Part shown: in pieces, positions 29,193-41,744 of the stretch | Layout: each line of letters starts with the position of its first letter | Numbering within the stretch: the first letter of the stretch is position 1 | Assembly (NCBI GenBank): GCA_943737045.1 | Contig: CALSFV010000005.1 | Location: 1,488,001-1,552,000 of the forward strand | Source: Parapristionchus giblindavisi | Lineage: Eukaryota; Nematoda; Chromadorea; Rhabditida; Diplogasteridae | DNA length: 64,000 bases | Direction: 5' to 3' | Program-made: the position numbers and the translations under genes | The notes under the pieces: generated by a model | What the model was told of the DNA's origin: nothing | Seen by the model: only the letters and a program-made list of their open reading frames with translations | Databases searched by the model: none

Positions 29193-30218
29193 TCGATAAT
29201 CCAGAGATTACTGTAGTCTTGTCAATCGATTGATTGGTACAGTACTCCTTCCCGATTTGATAGTTGTGTAGTTGATGCTTTATTATTGTAATGTCTATCG
29301 AGTTCTTAGCTTTTTTCCCGGTAGAATGATATTAGTTGTGAACTGTATTTCCATTGTATTTCCCGGTACTAATTTAATCTATTTAACGATCTAACATTAA
29401 GATTTCATGCCTTTTCCCCACATCGAGTGATCTATTCCATTATGTATATGACGGGTAATAAAATTACATATAGAAAGTGTGTCTTGATCATGCCTGTTCA
29501 CCATATATTATTGTATACGTGCTAAATGTAGAGATAAATCTTTAGAATGTAAAGGACTTTACACGGCTTTACCTATGATGAATGATGAAGAGATGAAAAG
29601 AGTTCATAGTTTCAAGCTTGCACATTATCGATTATATCACAATATAGATTATATCATTAGTTTGAATAATGTGTCTCTATGTCCCCAGTTATGGCTATAG
29701 TATTGATTCCAAGATAGGAAGTGGTTCCCTCTCAGAGTGAGATCAGTGATAGAGTGGCCAGATGATCAGAGTAGATCGATGGGCAGAGACGCAGAGTGTC
29801 ATCGCGCGCGCTGAACCCGAAATACCACCACTATTAAGACGGGTCGGGTCGAGGGCGGGGATAACTTCACTGACAAAAAATGTGAAAAAATGAAAAATTT
29901 AAAAAATAGTAATTTTGATAAAATAAAGACGCTAAATTACTCTAATAGTCCTCCTGGCACAGATTTCGAAAGAAAAAGTCGAAAAATATGCGAAACCATG
30001 TATTAATTAATTAATTAAACTACGTCGTATTCAGTTGATAAACTCAAGTATAATGATATGATGCTCAAATCAATAAGTATGATAACCTGATAAATTACTG
30101 TAATAAATAACTTGACACGAACAAGACTCTCTTACAGTTACAGTTACAATTGTAACGCATTGCATCCATATAATTTTTGCGCTTTTCTACTGTTTTTAAA
30201 TTGACTTAATAATAGTAC
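29193..30218. other. mspn-1 downstream spacer
   Basis: 3' UTR and intergenic DNA; AATAAAATTAC at about 29457 is a plausible polyadenylation signal. The region is repeated at 39693-40620 and in part at 52.3-52.76 kb and, reversed, at 60.06-60.42 kb. Confidence 0.6.
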
Positions 30219-30652
30219 GATCACGGTAGATTCTATAACTACAGTAATCCATATCACGGTAGATTCTATAACTACAGTAATCCATATCACGGTAGATTCT
30301 ATAACTACAGTAATCCATATCACGGTAGATTCTATAACTACAGTAATCCATATCACGGTAGATTCTATAACTACAGTAATCCATATCACGGTAGATTCTA
30401 TAACTACAGTAATCCATATCACGGTAGATTCTATAACTACAGTAATCCATATCACGGTAGATTCTATAACTACAGTAATCCATATCACGGTAGATTCTAT
30501 AACTACAGTAATCCATATCACGGTAGATTCTATAACTACAGTAATCCATATCACGGTAGATTCTATAACTACAGTAATCCATATCACGGTAGATTCTATA
30601 ACTACAGTAATGCATATCACGGTAGATTCTATAACTACAGTAATCCATATCT
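30219..30652. repeat. 33-bp minisatellite, about 13 units
   Basis: Unit ATCACGGTAGATTCTATAAC + TACAGTAATCCAT, nearly perfect (one unit has TGCAT). Because 33 is a multiple of 3, it gives long spurious ORFs. Absent from the duplicated spacers apart from one reversed unit at 59473-59497. Confidence 0.95.
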
Positions 30653-31106
30653 CTGTCAATTCTCATTGTCACTGATATAATTGGTAATAAAAAAACCAAT
30701 GGCTGCCAATGCCATTAAATTTATTCCATTCTAACTACTCATATTATGATTAATTGTATCAAGAAATGACGTCATCTCTCAATCTTTCGTTCACGATTTC
30801 TTTATTAAATGCAGTACTGTCAGCGTTTTGTAAATAACAACTGCTACCGTAATCGTCGCAATGGTCTATTGATATGTTTTATCCAAGTAATGAAATATTG
30901 AAAGCGCATTTAAAACAAGTACAATGCTCTTCCTAATATTTTTCAATTTATGAAAATTTTGAGGAAAATAAGTTAGTTCACGATCATTCTACGGGACCTC
31001 TGTCGCACACCAGTCGTTATCGTAGGGAGAGCAGAAATACGTCAAGAAAAATAAAGCAAAAACGGTTTGGTCAAGTTGGGAGTGTTGATCTTTTGCTAAT
31101 CCTCAT

Positions 31107-31183
31107 CGGGGAATCGAACCTCTTTGCCGACCAACCGGCCGGGTTGATTGTCCGAGCTCTTATCCACTAGACCATGGGTTCCT
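31107..31183 (-). repeat. tRNA-like Pol III-type sequence, copy 1
   Basis: Minus strand shows an A-box-like TGGTCTAGTGGA and a B-box GGTTCGATTCC about 43 nt apart. The acceptor arms do not pair and the anticodon arm is irregular, so it is tRNA-derived rather than a working tRNA. On its upstream side (31200-31330) lie two TATA-like boxes and conserved GGGGCGGAGCC and GGGAGGAGTC strings. Confidence 0.65.
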
Positions 31184-31697
31184 ATTACAATGCATGTCAA
31201 ACGATCTACATATACTCAGACACTCCAGTACTTATATACTGATGCATGGCTCCGCCCCATTTTGAATCACCCTATTTATATAGTGATTCTGACTCCTCCC
31301 ATTTAACTGTGCGGGCTTGGACACCGATTGCAATCATTAACACACCCAAATATCTTTATTATTTTTGAAAATGGAATCCTTCCGGCGAGTCAGCAGCAGC
31401 AGTCTAGATGGTCAAGGAGATGGCTGGTGCAGCTGTTCACTTGAGAAGATGATTGAGAAGATCATCGGTGGACGACCTGAGTATCTTCACCAGCCGTCGT
31501 TGCCAGTCGTGGTGGTCGTGACCAATCGAAGAATCGACGTGAACAACGATAAATTACATTTCATTCTACAATTTTTTTTTATCATAATCTGTATTCAATA
31601 GTTTCGCAATGATAACTTGTAAATATTTACAAAATTACACAAAATAGATGAGCACGATTTTTATCGTTTCGTCACTTTTGAACATTACACAAGAGGC

Positions 31698-31823
31698 CGT
31701 ATCCATTAACGATGGCAAACCGTTTGTCGACAACCGTGACGTCACAATCATAGAGGGAGTCTTTTGACGAAGATCCTCCGCCTACGGTTGTGACGTCACA
31801 TTTTGCCAACGTTTATGGATACG
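31698..31823. repeat. Palindromic GTGACGTCAC element, copy 1
   Basis: Inverted ends near GTATCCATTAACGATGGCAA with inner GTGACGTCAC on both arms, and a central GGCGGA/TCCTCCGCC-like part. Same family at 41745-41886, 54311-54443, 45154-45637 (longer interior), 58471-58610 and a half at about 8395-8430. Confidence 0.75.
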
Positions 31824-32101
31824 ACATAAGATTAGAAAAGATCTCACATCTTCCGCTAACGACATCGCTCATAATGATTTTTTCTTGGAAAGAACTCGTT
31901 TTATTAAACGTAATAAAAAGATGACTGTAAAAAAAATTGATGGTTGAGCGATATCGTTATCGTAAGAAGGACCGAAAGGATAGAAATTTGATGTACCGTT
32001 GATGTAAGTCGTGAAAAGGACAGAGTGGCAAAAAAGTGTGTAAAACGAGGAGTGTTCTTAATTTTTTCTTCGTTTTATGACTTTTGAATAGGACTAGCTA
32101 A

Positions 32102-32533
32102 CAAGGGAACTCTCTCAACTTAATGTGGCCATATGACATGGGAATAATTTACCTGAATCAGTTTTCGATGCTGATTACGAATCCGTTATCAAACGTTGCC
32201 CAATCAAGCTGAGTTTCGAGAAAATCGATCTTGAAATTCGACTATTTGATTCGAAAATTCAAAAAACAAAAAAAAAACTTACCTACAATATCCACTAAAT
32301 TACAGCAGGGGGTGTTTGGATTATTGATGGATGAGTTTATGAACGCATTGGGATGGTTTATATGGGAAGTCTCACGAATTTCCGAATAAACTAGCGAACT
32401 TGAATATCGATTTTCTCGAATCTCAGCTCGATTGGGCAACGTTTGAAAACGGATTCGTAATCAGCATCGAAAACAGATTCAGGTAAATTATTCCCATGTC
32501 ATATGGCCACATTAAGTTGGGATAGTTCCCTTG
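32102..32533. mobile_element. 432-bp Harbinger-like MITE, TAA target
   Basis: Long inverted repeats of about 135 bp starting CAAGGGAACT, flanked by TAA at 32099-32101 and 32534-32536. The 3-bp TAA duplication is typical of PIF/Harbinger. It is absent from the equivalent places at about 42150 and 54710. Confidence 0.75.
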
Positions 32534-32549
32534 TAAGATATACTCGTAC

Positions 32550-32686
32550 CTCCAAGTGCTGTAGATCTCCAAGAGCACGAGGTCGTCTCCGATGATGTCG
32601 ACTGTTGTCCGTAGACGAGGACGATTGTCATCCTGTCAGTGGACGCTTCCTCGCGCATCTTGGACACGGTCATGGATCATGGTGCT
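32550..32686 (-). pseudogene. Diverged relative of the candidate exon
   Basis: Aligns with the exons at 42182-42312 and 54739-54869 and keeps the flanking CAG and GTACGAG sites. It has indels and a stop in the corresponding frame. It is part of the spacer behind the intact mspn-1. Confidence 0.4.
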
Positions 32687-32689
32687 CTG

Positions 32690-34976
32690 AAATGGGTTTG
32701 ACATTATCCAATAGTTCAATAGTAAAAGTAATAGTTCAGTTTAGAATTTGAATCCTAGACATTACGAACGGGAACGCGAGGGGAATATGGGATGCAAATG
32801 AACAAAATATGAATAATAGCAGGCACTAACAGATCGATAATCACGAGAGAGATAGAGATGAAGAGAGAGAGGATAAGGAAGAGACATAGCCAAAAACGGC
32901 GGGAAAATCACCGAGAGTGACACAAAGAGAAGAGAGGAATGAGAGATGTAGAGAGAACCTTACAAGATCATGGCCACCAGAGGGAATTGGAGAGAGAGGT
33001 AGAGAGATGGAGAGATGGAGGAATAGAGAAAGGGAGGAGGAGAAGAATAGCAAGAGTCTGAACTATGATAATTAAGAATAGAAGAACAAGAAAAAAGGTG
33101 TAGCGAAAAGTAATTGCATTCAAAGAATAAGGTAAGCGACCTAGAATGGACGGAAACGCTAATCATTTTGTTCTTTCTGTTCACTCTCTCGCTTTCCCAC
33201 ACTCTCTCACTCCGTCTGCTCTTTCGTACGTTAGCACGTTCTCCAAAGCACGTGGCGAAGGAAAAGATCAAAGATCAATTTAAAAGGAAGCGCACAGGGA
33301 TGTAAGTGTCGACAAAACTGCCAAAGACTGCAAATGAAATTAACAAGAATGATAAAACGTGTTAGAGATAAGCAAATTGGGCTGTTAGAGATAGTAGACT
33401 AGACAACAACAACGAAATTATGTGCAAATTTTATAAAGTTTAGACATCGAATAGACAAAATAGGGATGGAATAAGGAAAAGGGAGAGGAAGAAGGGCATA
33501 GAAGACATAACCGAAAACGGCAGGAAATAGAGAAGTTAAGGAATCACCAATGAATCAACAACACTATTGATGGTAGATCATTGGCGACGGCATATGTTTT
33601 CTTTCTCTGCACTCTCTCGCTTTCCCATACTCTCTCGCTCAGTCTGTACTCTCTCGCAGTTGCTCACTCTCCTCTATGATCAAAGAACGATCACATAGTT
33701 AGGGTAGGAATCAATATTCAATATCAGACAGTAGATCACTCGATTAGACTCTTTTCTATCATGAATTATCGTTATATCACTATATTTTGATTGATTTTTG
33801 ACAAAGCAGTTATCTCTTCTAAGGGTGACAACACTATTCTTAAAAGCTGTCATCGATTCCTTCCAGGTCACGACCGTATTGAACATATTTTCGAGCGAAC
33901 TGCTCGAATCTATAGTGCTCTTAAAAACGAACAAATCTTTCAGCTGAGACAATATTCATCCAGCTGTCTACAAATTACAATTAATTGATTACCAAAACAT
34001 ATCAATGAATAAGCTTTATTCCGCTCGAAAGTCATTAATAAATTGTGCAAATCATGATCTCTGACTGCAACCTTCACAGAATATTTTCAGCACAGTCTAT
34101 ATACGATAAAAGGATACTAAAAACCAAAAAAAAAACTATCGTTTTTCCTCGTCTCTGATTTGTTCCTATGACTTTTCTACTCAACTTGGTCACCCTCACT
34201 GTCTTTGATCACCTCCAAGTTGATCTTTGAAATATGGGGGGGGGGACTTGAAACATCTGGCGGGCCATCGACGCTGATGGAAGAGGGTGTCTAGCCGAAG
34301 ATGATCGATTTAGTAGACAGAGGGAACAGGTCTGGAACAGAAAATTGGTTGAACGTCGAAGATATCTTCTGTCATAATACGATTCACGCTCTATTGTATC
34401 CATCCGGTTGTTCCATGCTGGAGGGTGATCTTTGAGATTTTAAAACTGATAATTTCAAATGGAAAAATATAAATCTGACACAAAGAGACTCACGCTGGAC
34501 TACAGTATTCCCCAAACTTTTCGACGGTCCCCGAATTTTTCAATTAATGAATGTGATTTTTTGCCATTTTTTCTTCCTAGTCCATATTACTCTCTTATAC
34601 GACTCGTGCTATGTTAGCTTGTGCGACGAAATTGACGTCATATCCGTTGCAACGAAAATTATGTCAATTTCCGTATATATTTTTCCTGTTTTGCATGCGC
34701 ACGCGTGAGCAATTATTGTTGTTGTTTTTTTGTCGCGTAGAGTAGGAATAAAACCTGTCGATCGTGTGTAAGTAGCCTCGTCTAATGTATTCGATACGCA
34801 TCGAAAATGGTCACATTCCTCTCTTAAATCGTTCTATTTGTTCTTCTTGTTCCAGACTTTCGTTAATATTTTCTACGCCGCGTTCTCGAGTTATAGTTTT
34901 AATCAATAATCATCATTATCGATCATTCATCATCATTCATTTATTTTCCGATCATTATCGATTGTTCATATCAGGA
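32690..34976. other. Spacer upstream of the ZHP gene
   Basis: First part (to about 33680) is the GA/CT-rich end of the spacer repeated at 42.3-43.2 and 54.9-55.76 kb, with CACTCTCTCGCTTTCCCACA strings. The rest is single-copy here. No exon I can defend; short open stretches at 33.79-33.99 and 34.2-34.4 kb lack support. Confidence 0.5.
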
Positions 34977-37248
34977 ATGGATTTCGTCCATTGCAATGTG
35001 TGTGCGACCATTCCGTCTCCTACGACTAAACACTTTGTTTTCACTTCGTGCGGCCATATCTACTGCAAGAAATGTATAGACAAACGTACGAACTTTAAGT
35101 TACTTTATTTATTGATTTGATACACCCGTGACAGGAGTGACAGCAAATACAGAAGTGATAGGTGAAAGTACTTAAGTTGGTAATTTGGGAAGGTGATTTA
35201 TCGATAGCTAACTTTTCTATAGCGAAGTTGATCAATCGATAATCTGCCCGATTTCAGAACAGATACCATCGTCTCAGTTCTACATGTGCAAAATGTGCAA
35301 GAAACAGTGCCAAACTGTCGATATTGGACCGAATATGCCTAAAAAGGTTCGAAGATGATTAATATTATATGCAATATCTATATCAGGCTTTGGATCTATT
35401 CACCCCTGTGGATAAATTGAATGCTAAACATATCGAAGAAACGAAGAAAAGAAGAAAATTCCAGGTCTTTCTCCTTTTAAAAAAATTCAATAATTTCTTA
35501 TTCTCTAGGAAGATCAAATGTCGTCTATGAAGGAAATCTCTGCGAAAGTGGTTTGTGATTTTTAAATATTTAATTAATTATTATGTATTTATCAGCGAAG
35601 CCAACTCGAGAAGGCCGCAGTCAATGACAATCAAATGTCGATCAATATGGCAACCATGCAAAAGTATATATCATTTTATTTTAATTTATTTTATTTTATT
35701 TGAAAAATCATACTTCACAGGATCATTTCTGTTATTTGGATCTCTCATTTACTTTATTTACATTGTAGATGAATGAATACAGTATATCACACAACGTTTG
35801 AGGGAGCAATATGCATTGACTAAAATGAACATATTTAATGGATAATTTTAATTGTTAAATATTTAATTTTTGTTTCAGAGAGCATGATTCGCTGCAGCTT
35901 TCTGTACAATATCACAAAGATCAGCTAACTAAGATGGAGGAGCGGAATCGACTTCTCAAGGAACAACTTCGATCGATGGGGTAGGCATCCAATTACCGTA
36001 TTATATCAGTATTCTGTAATCTATTATTTAAAAACGTGAAGTATACTTTAAGTCTACTCCAAGTGAAAGAATAGTTCACGAAATGCATTACAGTATATGC
36101 AACACTTGAAGTATACTTACTAGTCTACTTCAAGCGAAAATGATAATTACACTTTAAGTTTTGAAATAGCAGAGTAGTTCAGACTCTACAAATCTCCGCA
36201 CATCCCTAATACGTCTACTGGTGATGCACACTTCTTTGATGGTGAGTGCATTGTATTTCATTGATTCGATCAAATATCAATCGATAATTTATTATCTTAC
36301 AGTAAGCGCACGCAGTGACCCCACTATAGGAAACATTTCGGTTCGTCACGATATTCTATTTATTGATTGATTTTGATAATATTTCAGATTCCAAGTGGCG
36401 TGGGAATGCTTGGAAGTGCCAGACCTAACAGGCATGCTGATATGAGCAATATGGTACGAGTATACTGTAATCGAAAGTTAGAAATATTGATTGATTGAGA
36501 ATTGTTCATCAATGTCATCACTAACCATAAGCACGTCCTCCGAAATGCCGTTTGGTGGTTTTCTCGATGGAACGATGACAGGTATAATAACACTAAGTAT
36601 TTTGTAGATGACGTATGTACTCTCTCAATTTTGCGTACTATTTCGCCTGATATTTCCTGATATTAACACGCAAATGTTAATAACAAATTTGCCGTTTTCA
36701 TCATTGGAGATCGGTTGTTTTAATCACTTTTCCAGGCCGATCTGCACGAGTTTCGGACCATCAGAAGACTAGAGGTAAGAATTGTTGGAATCTGTAGATC
36801 AATAAAATCAATCGATAATTTACAGAGTTTGATACATCGACTCCATCATGCTCTCAGTTGTCGCGCGGCTCTTTGCTGAACACCCCGCAGATTCTCGGCG
36901 TCAACAAGAAGACGCCAATGAGGTGAGTTGACGCCATGGTCGTGTGTGGAGTAAATAATCGACATATATTCAGAAGTGATAATCCGTACATGGCAATGTG
37001 GAATCGTGCGTCTGTTGAGAGACGGAAGAGACCTCCCTCGGGTGGAGTATCTGTGTAAGGATTACTGTATTTCATGGGTACTGTATATGGAGATACGGTA
37101 GATAATTTGGTAGTGTTGTTGTGTTGGATACTGTAAATAGTACTGTAGATGTAACAGATACGATAGGCACTGAAGAATACTGTAGATTAATAATTATAGA
37201 GATAAATATTGCATCTTTATTTGCAGATCTGGCAAGAAGAAGTACTAA
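34977..37248 (+). CDS. ZHP/RNF212-type meiotic RING-finger protein
   Basis: Fourteen exons: 34977-35085, 35258-35346, 35387-35464, 35509-35550, 35596-35663, 35879-35980, 36183-36241, 36303-36340, 36388-36453, 36500-36581, 36736-36774, 36826-36922, 36974-37054, 37227-37248; sum 972 nt, 323 aa, all phases consistent. The N-terminus MDFVHCNVCATIPSP begins a variant RING (CNVC, then TSCGHIYCKKC, then CKMCKKQC), the layout of Zip3/RNF212/ZHP proteins that promote meiotic crossovers at the synaptonemal complex. It is followed by DLFTPVDKL and a helical, Lys/Glu-rich segment likely to be coiled coil (HIEETKKRRK to EERNRLLKEQLRSMG). A Ser/Thr/Pro-rich tail ends in basic GKKKY. Exon 10 (acceptor TTGAG) is the least certain junction. 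I cannot say which ZHP paralogue it is. A 489-bp hairpin element starts 53 nt after the stop. The intron at 36.0-36.2 kb holds a TTTAAGT-rich repeat. Confidence 0.85.
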
Positions 37249-37301
37249 TTCAATTAATCTCTCAATCAGTGATTCTATTCATTAAATATTCTTTTTGTTT
37301 T

Positions 37302-37790
37302 ATCGTACATCGAAAAATTATTGGATCATGATTCGTTTGAACCATTCTGAATGGTTCTAGCGAATCAAAGGCGATTATGACCGAATGAGGCATTTTTGTT
37401 CTTATTCTTTCTTTTCATTGTTTTTATTTCACTCTAATCTAGTTAGTCCGCGAGAATCATGATAAAATAATGCGTTTTCATAAAATCATGGTGATTCGTA
37501 AATTAATAAATCGTTCCGAAGATTTCAAATTAGGATGGACTATTTCGGACTATTTCTCGGTTTGGCCTTCGGCTCTGCGTTTCCTTTGAATTATGTTTTA
37601 ACTTAAGTTTGCTAAAACGCAATATTTTGGCATGATTCTCGCGGACTAACTAGATTAGAGTGAAATAAAAACTATGAAAAGAAAGAATAAGAACAAAAAT
37701 GGCTTATTCGATCATAATCACCTTTGATTCGCTAGAACCATTCAGAATGGTTCAAACGAATCATGATCCAATAATTTTTCGATGTACGAT
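37302..37790. mobile_element. 489-bp hairpin element downstream of the ZHP gene
   Basis: Inverted arms of about 180 bp, beginning ATCGTACATCGAAAAATTAT and ending in the inverse, with a central spacer of about 130 bp. Target duplication not resolved because the ends are themselves palindromic with the flank. Confidence 0.8.
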
Positions 37791-38479
37791 ATGTTAGTCC
37801 ATTCTTCACTCTTGTTAAATGTTAATACTCTGTACCATTACTTGCTTTACATTTTGTTATGTTTTTTTGTTTTGTTTGATAAAATTTCGTTTTTTTGCTG
37901 TTGGAAAAAGAGCTACGGCATCGGTATTGATTGGCCAAATCGTATCTTTTTAACATAATTTGCGTGAGTAAATCCTTAGTAAATCCTTAGTAGTGAGTAA
38001 AAAGAATATGATTCTGACAATATGATTGTGATTGTATGATGTAGAATATGATTGTGAGTAGCAACGCGGAAAATTCTATTTTAATTGATTGTAGAAGATT
38101 GTTGATCGTGCGAATATGTTTAGGCTTTTATGAACATGGAGCATATTCTATTATATAATGATTATTATATCACCTTTTAATGAGGGAATCGATTCTGCCC
38201 AAACTTACCGTAGCTACGCATCTATTCCAATCGATAAAATATCCCTTGTAAGTGATTCGTTCTCGTGCTAAAATCGATATTTATTTATTTTAATAATTGA
38301 TTTTTGGGGGATTCAGATGATTGTATGGAATCGATTGAATTGAATGATAAAGTGATCAATGAGATCAGAGAAGTAAAGATGACGATGAAGTGACCCTGTT
38401 CGTGTTGTGCGCCTTCTGTACTGTGGGGAGGGGAGGGGAGGAGGAGGAGGAGGGGGGGGGGGGGAGGGGAAGCCCCGCG
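37791..38479. other. Single-copy gap between the hairpin element and the amplified block
   Basis: AT-rich, ending in a G-rich tract (38430-38470, including a run of about 12 G) immediately before the break into mspn-1 exon 8 homology. Confidence 0.6.
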
Positions 38480-38486
38480 AAAGAGT

Positions 38487-39680
38487 GACGAGTCTCTCTC
38501 ATCAACGGCCAATCTCGGAGATATCTCCGCGAGTGCACAGGGTTTGTCAGGATCTGGTCTCAAGGAGGTATCAATGTTATTGATTGATTTATTGAGAATG
38601 ATTACGGTAGCTAGCGCTTTATTGATTGATATTTCATTTTTTTATGTATTAAATATTATCATTAAATATTATCAGGGGACGAATTCTAATTCGATTGACT
38701 AAAGTTTATAACTAACAGTTTATTGATTAGGTGTGTCGTATCGCGGTGCTCCGACGTGCGAAGGAGTCGTTGAAGAGACGAAAGAGAGAAGGAGGAGGAG
38801 ATGTGGCTAATGTTAGTTGAGTTCTAAGCTCTCATCATGTAATACCATTTGCGGTGTACGATAAATAAATACATACATACATTTTAAAGACTATCTAGAT
38901 CAACTAAGCTTTGGGTCGTCGAATCTTTAGTGACAGGAGATGTAGCGGTTCTGTAGGATCCGTAGCGATGTTATAGAGATACAGGAACATCAAGATTTTA
39001 GCGTTTCCTTGTGCTCATTTTTTCGAGTATTTGTAGTATTTGTATTTTTTATGTATAGAATTTGGCCAGGATTATACTTGTCTCATAGAAAGCGATTAAT
39101 AGTTGATAGTGAAACATTAATCTCACTGGAGTGTGATTGAATGATTGATTAACTTTAAAGATGAGACCCACGAGTTTTTTCGTAATAAGACTGTTCGGAT
39201 GGAATGATAGAGATTCATCACACGAATCGAAAGATATATCTGATATTGATTCCCGATATGTTTAAAGCTCACTATGCACATTGAAAGTACAACTTTCAAG
39301 GCATGTAGAGAGTGCACATCCGATTTGCATACTTGCTCTCTCATTTTCTCATTATCCCTTACGCCAATTACCATATAATATAAACAATAACCAGCATGCT
39401 TATCGTGGTGGGAGTCAGTCATGTCAACTCATGGGTCCCCTTCTTTAAGAATATGTCATAGTCAATGTACACAGATAGACAAACATCAGTGATAAGTAAT
39501 TCTATTAAATTTGATCTTTTATCTCTTCAATCAATCAATGGATCAATGATCCAATCAATCGATAATTCATTTCAGATGTCAATGGCCTCTCGTGATCCGC
39601 TCGAACAAGACGATCTCATCTCTGCCCTCCATCACTACATGAGATCCAACAATCAAATGATCTCATTCGCTCTAGACTAA
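38487..39680 (+). pseudogene. Partial copy of the mspn-1 3' end (last three exons)
   Basis: Homology to mspn-1 begins inside exon 8 and covers exon 8' (38487-38567), exon 9' (38731-38811) and exon 10' (39576-39680), then continues into the downstream spacer. No ATPase core is present, so it cannot make an ATAD1 protein by itself. The exon-9 donor is altered (GTTAGT instead of GTGAGT). Most differences in the coding parts are synonymous: in exon 10' the protein is unchanged over 34 residues while several third positions differ. Replacements seen are E to D and D to G in exon 8' and V to A in exon 9'. The MITE in intron 9 of the parent is missing here. Confidence 0.88.
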
Positions 39681-41206
39681 TCGATAATCCAAAGAATACT
39701 GTAGTTTGTCCATCGATTGATTGCTACAGTACTCCTTCCCGATTTGATAGTTGTGTAGTTGATGCTTTATTATTGTAATGCCTATTAGTTGTGAACTGTA
39801 TTTGCATTGTATTTCCCGGTACTAATTTAATCTATTTATTGATCTAACATTAAGATTTCATGCCTTATCCCCACATCGAGTGATCTATTACATTATGTAC
39901 ATATATGACGGGTACTAGAATTACTTATAGAAAGTGTGTCTTGATCATGCCTGTTCACCATATATTATTGTATACGTGCTAAATGTAGAGATAAATCTTT
40001 AGAATGTAAAGGACTTTACACGACTTTACCTATGATGAATGATGAAGAAATGAAAAGCTAGAACTAGTTCATAGTTTCAAGCTTGCACATTATCGATTAT
40101 GTCACAATATCGATTGTATCATTCGTTTGAGCAATCTTTGATCTTTGATCTCTCTGTATACTCAAGAAATGTCTATCTATACTATAGTATTGATTCCAAG
40201 ATAGGAAGTGGTTCCCTCCCAGAGTGAGATCAGTGATAGAGCGGCCAGGTGATCAGACGAGATCGATGGGTAGAGACGCAGAGAATCATTGCGCGCGCTG
40301 AACACGAAATAGCACCACCGTTGAGACGGGTGGCGTTAGGGGTAACTTCACTGACAAAAAATGTGAAAAACTGAAAAAAATTTAAATTAATAATTTTGAT
40401 AAAATAAAGACGCTAAATTACTCTAATAGTTCTCCTGGCACAGATTTCGAAAGAAAAAGTAGAAAAATATGCGAAACCATGTATTCATTAATTAATTAAT
40501 CTAGCCGTATTCAGTTGATAAACTGGACTATCTGATGCTCATACTAATAATTATGATAACCTGATAAATTACTGTAATAAATTACTTGACACGAACTAGG
40601 CTAGCTTCACTTACTATTCCATTTACAATTTGAATACTTTACATCCAGAGTCAATCAATATTTTGTGGCGATCGTGAGAATATTGGATAAGTCTACGATC
40701 GTGACTATTAACATGATTTTGTCGGAAAATATATGTCGAAAACGCTTGAATATTATTATTTTACTAATTTCCTCCAATCTCCTTCCTTTTTTCTATCATT
40801 ACATGTTGATTGAAAATGTAGTCATATATTTAGGATGCATGCCTAATTTAGTCAAATTAAAATTTCATAATTTAATCAAATTAAAATTTCATTTCAATGA
40901 CTGTCATCATTCCTTTCGTAAATTTTAAATGCTACAGTAATCGTCACTTAATGGTCTATTGATTTGTTTTACCCAAGTAATGAAATATTCAAACTCATTG
41001 AAAGCGCATTTTACATAAAGTACAATGCTTTTCCTAATATTTTTGTGTGGCAATTTTAAGGAAAATAAGTTAGTTCAGTTGACGATCATTCTACGGGACC
41101 TATGTCGCACACCAGACGTTATCGTAGGGAGAGCAGAAATACATTTTAAAAAATAGCAAAAACAGTTGGGCCAAGTTGTGAGTGTTGATCTTTTGCTAAT
41201 CCTCAT

Positions 41207-41283
41207 CGGGGAATAGAACCCTTCAGCCGAGCAACCGGCCGGTTTGATTGTCCGAGCTCTTATCCACTAGACTATGGGTCCCT
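41207..41283 (-). repeat. tRNA-like sequence, copy 2
   Basis: Copy in the first duplicated spacer. The B-box is altered (GGTTCTATTC) and the A-box reads TAGTCTAGTGGA; the upstream TATA-like sequences are kept. Confidence 0.6.
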
Positions 41284-41744
41284 ATTGTAATGTATGTCAA
41301 ACGATCTACATATACTCAGACACTCCCGTACTTATATACCGATTCATGGCTCCGCCCCATTTTGAATCACCTTTTTATATAGTGATTCTGACTCCTCCCA
41401 TTTAACTGTGCGGGCTTGGACACCGATTGCAAGCATTAACAAACCCAAATATCTTTATTATTTCTTAAAAAAGAATCCAGCAGGCGCTTCAGCGGCAGTC
41501 TGGACGGTAGCGGAGTTGGCTTGTGGAGTGGAGTGGGCTTGTTCACATCTTCACTCTTTCATTGAGAAGTTCATCAGCGACGACGACCAATCGAAGAATC
41601 GACATGAAAAAACGATAGATTACAATTCATTCAATAATTTTTCCTATCATAATCTCTGTTCAAAAGCTACGCAAGGACGAATCGCCACTATTTACACCAC
41701 CACAAAAATATGTTTTATCTTTTCTTCACTTTTAAACATTGCAC

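Noticed and set aside
30219..30652. CRISPR-like array of regular 33-bp units
   Set aside because: The units are contiguous and identical with no unique spacers; this is a minisatellite in an animal genome.
30144..30699. Two overlapping frames of about 170 codons with an 11-residue repeat
   Set aside because: Product of the 33-bp minisatellite; no start context, splice sites or similarity, and absent from the duplicated spacers.
31107..31183. Functional tRNA gene
   Set aside because: A- and B-box motifs are present, but the acceptor stem does not pair and the anticodon arm is irregular; treated as tRNA-derived.
33791..33988. 65-codon frame resembling a peptide (DKAVISSKGDNTILKSCHR)
   Set aside because: An equally open frame exists on the opposite strand, and no phase-consistent neighbouring exons could be found on either; insufficient support.
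40665..40928. Repeated frame LSENICRKRLNIIILLISSN in four spacer copies
   Set aside because: Conserved only because the spacers are near-identical duplicates; in the inverted copy (46504-46692) the frame is disrupted, and there is no start or splice support.
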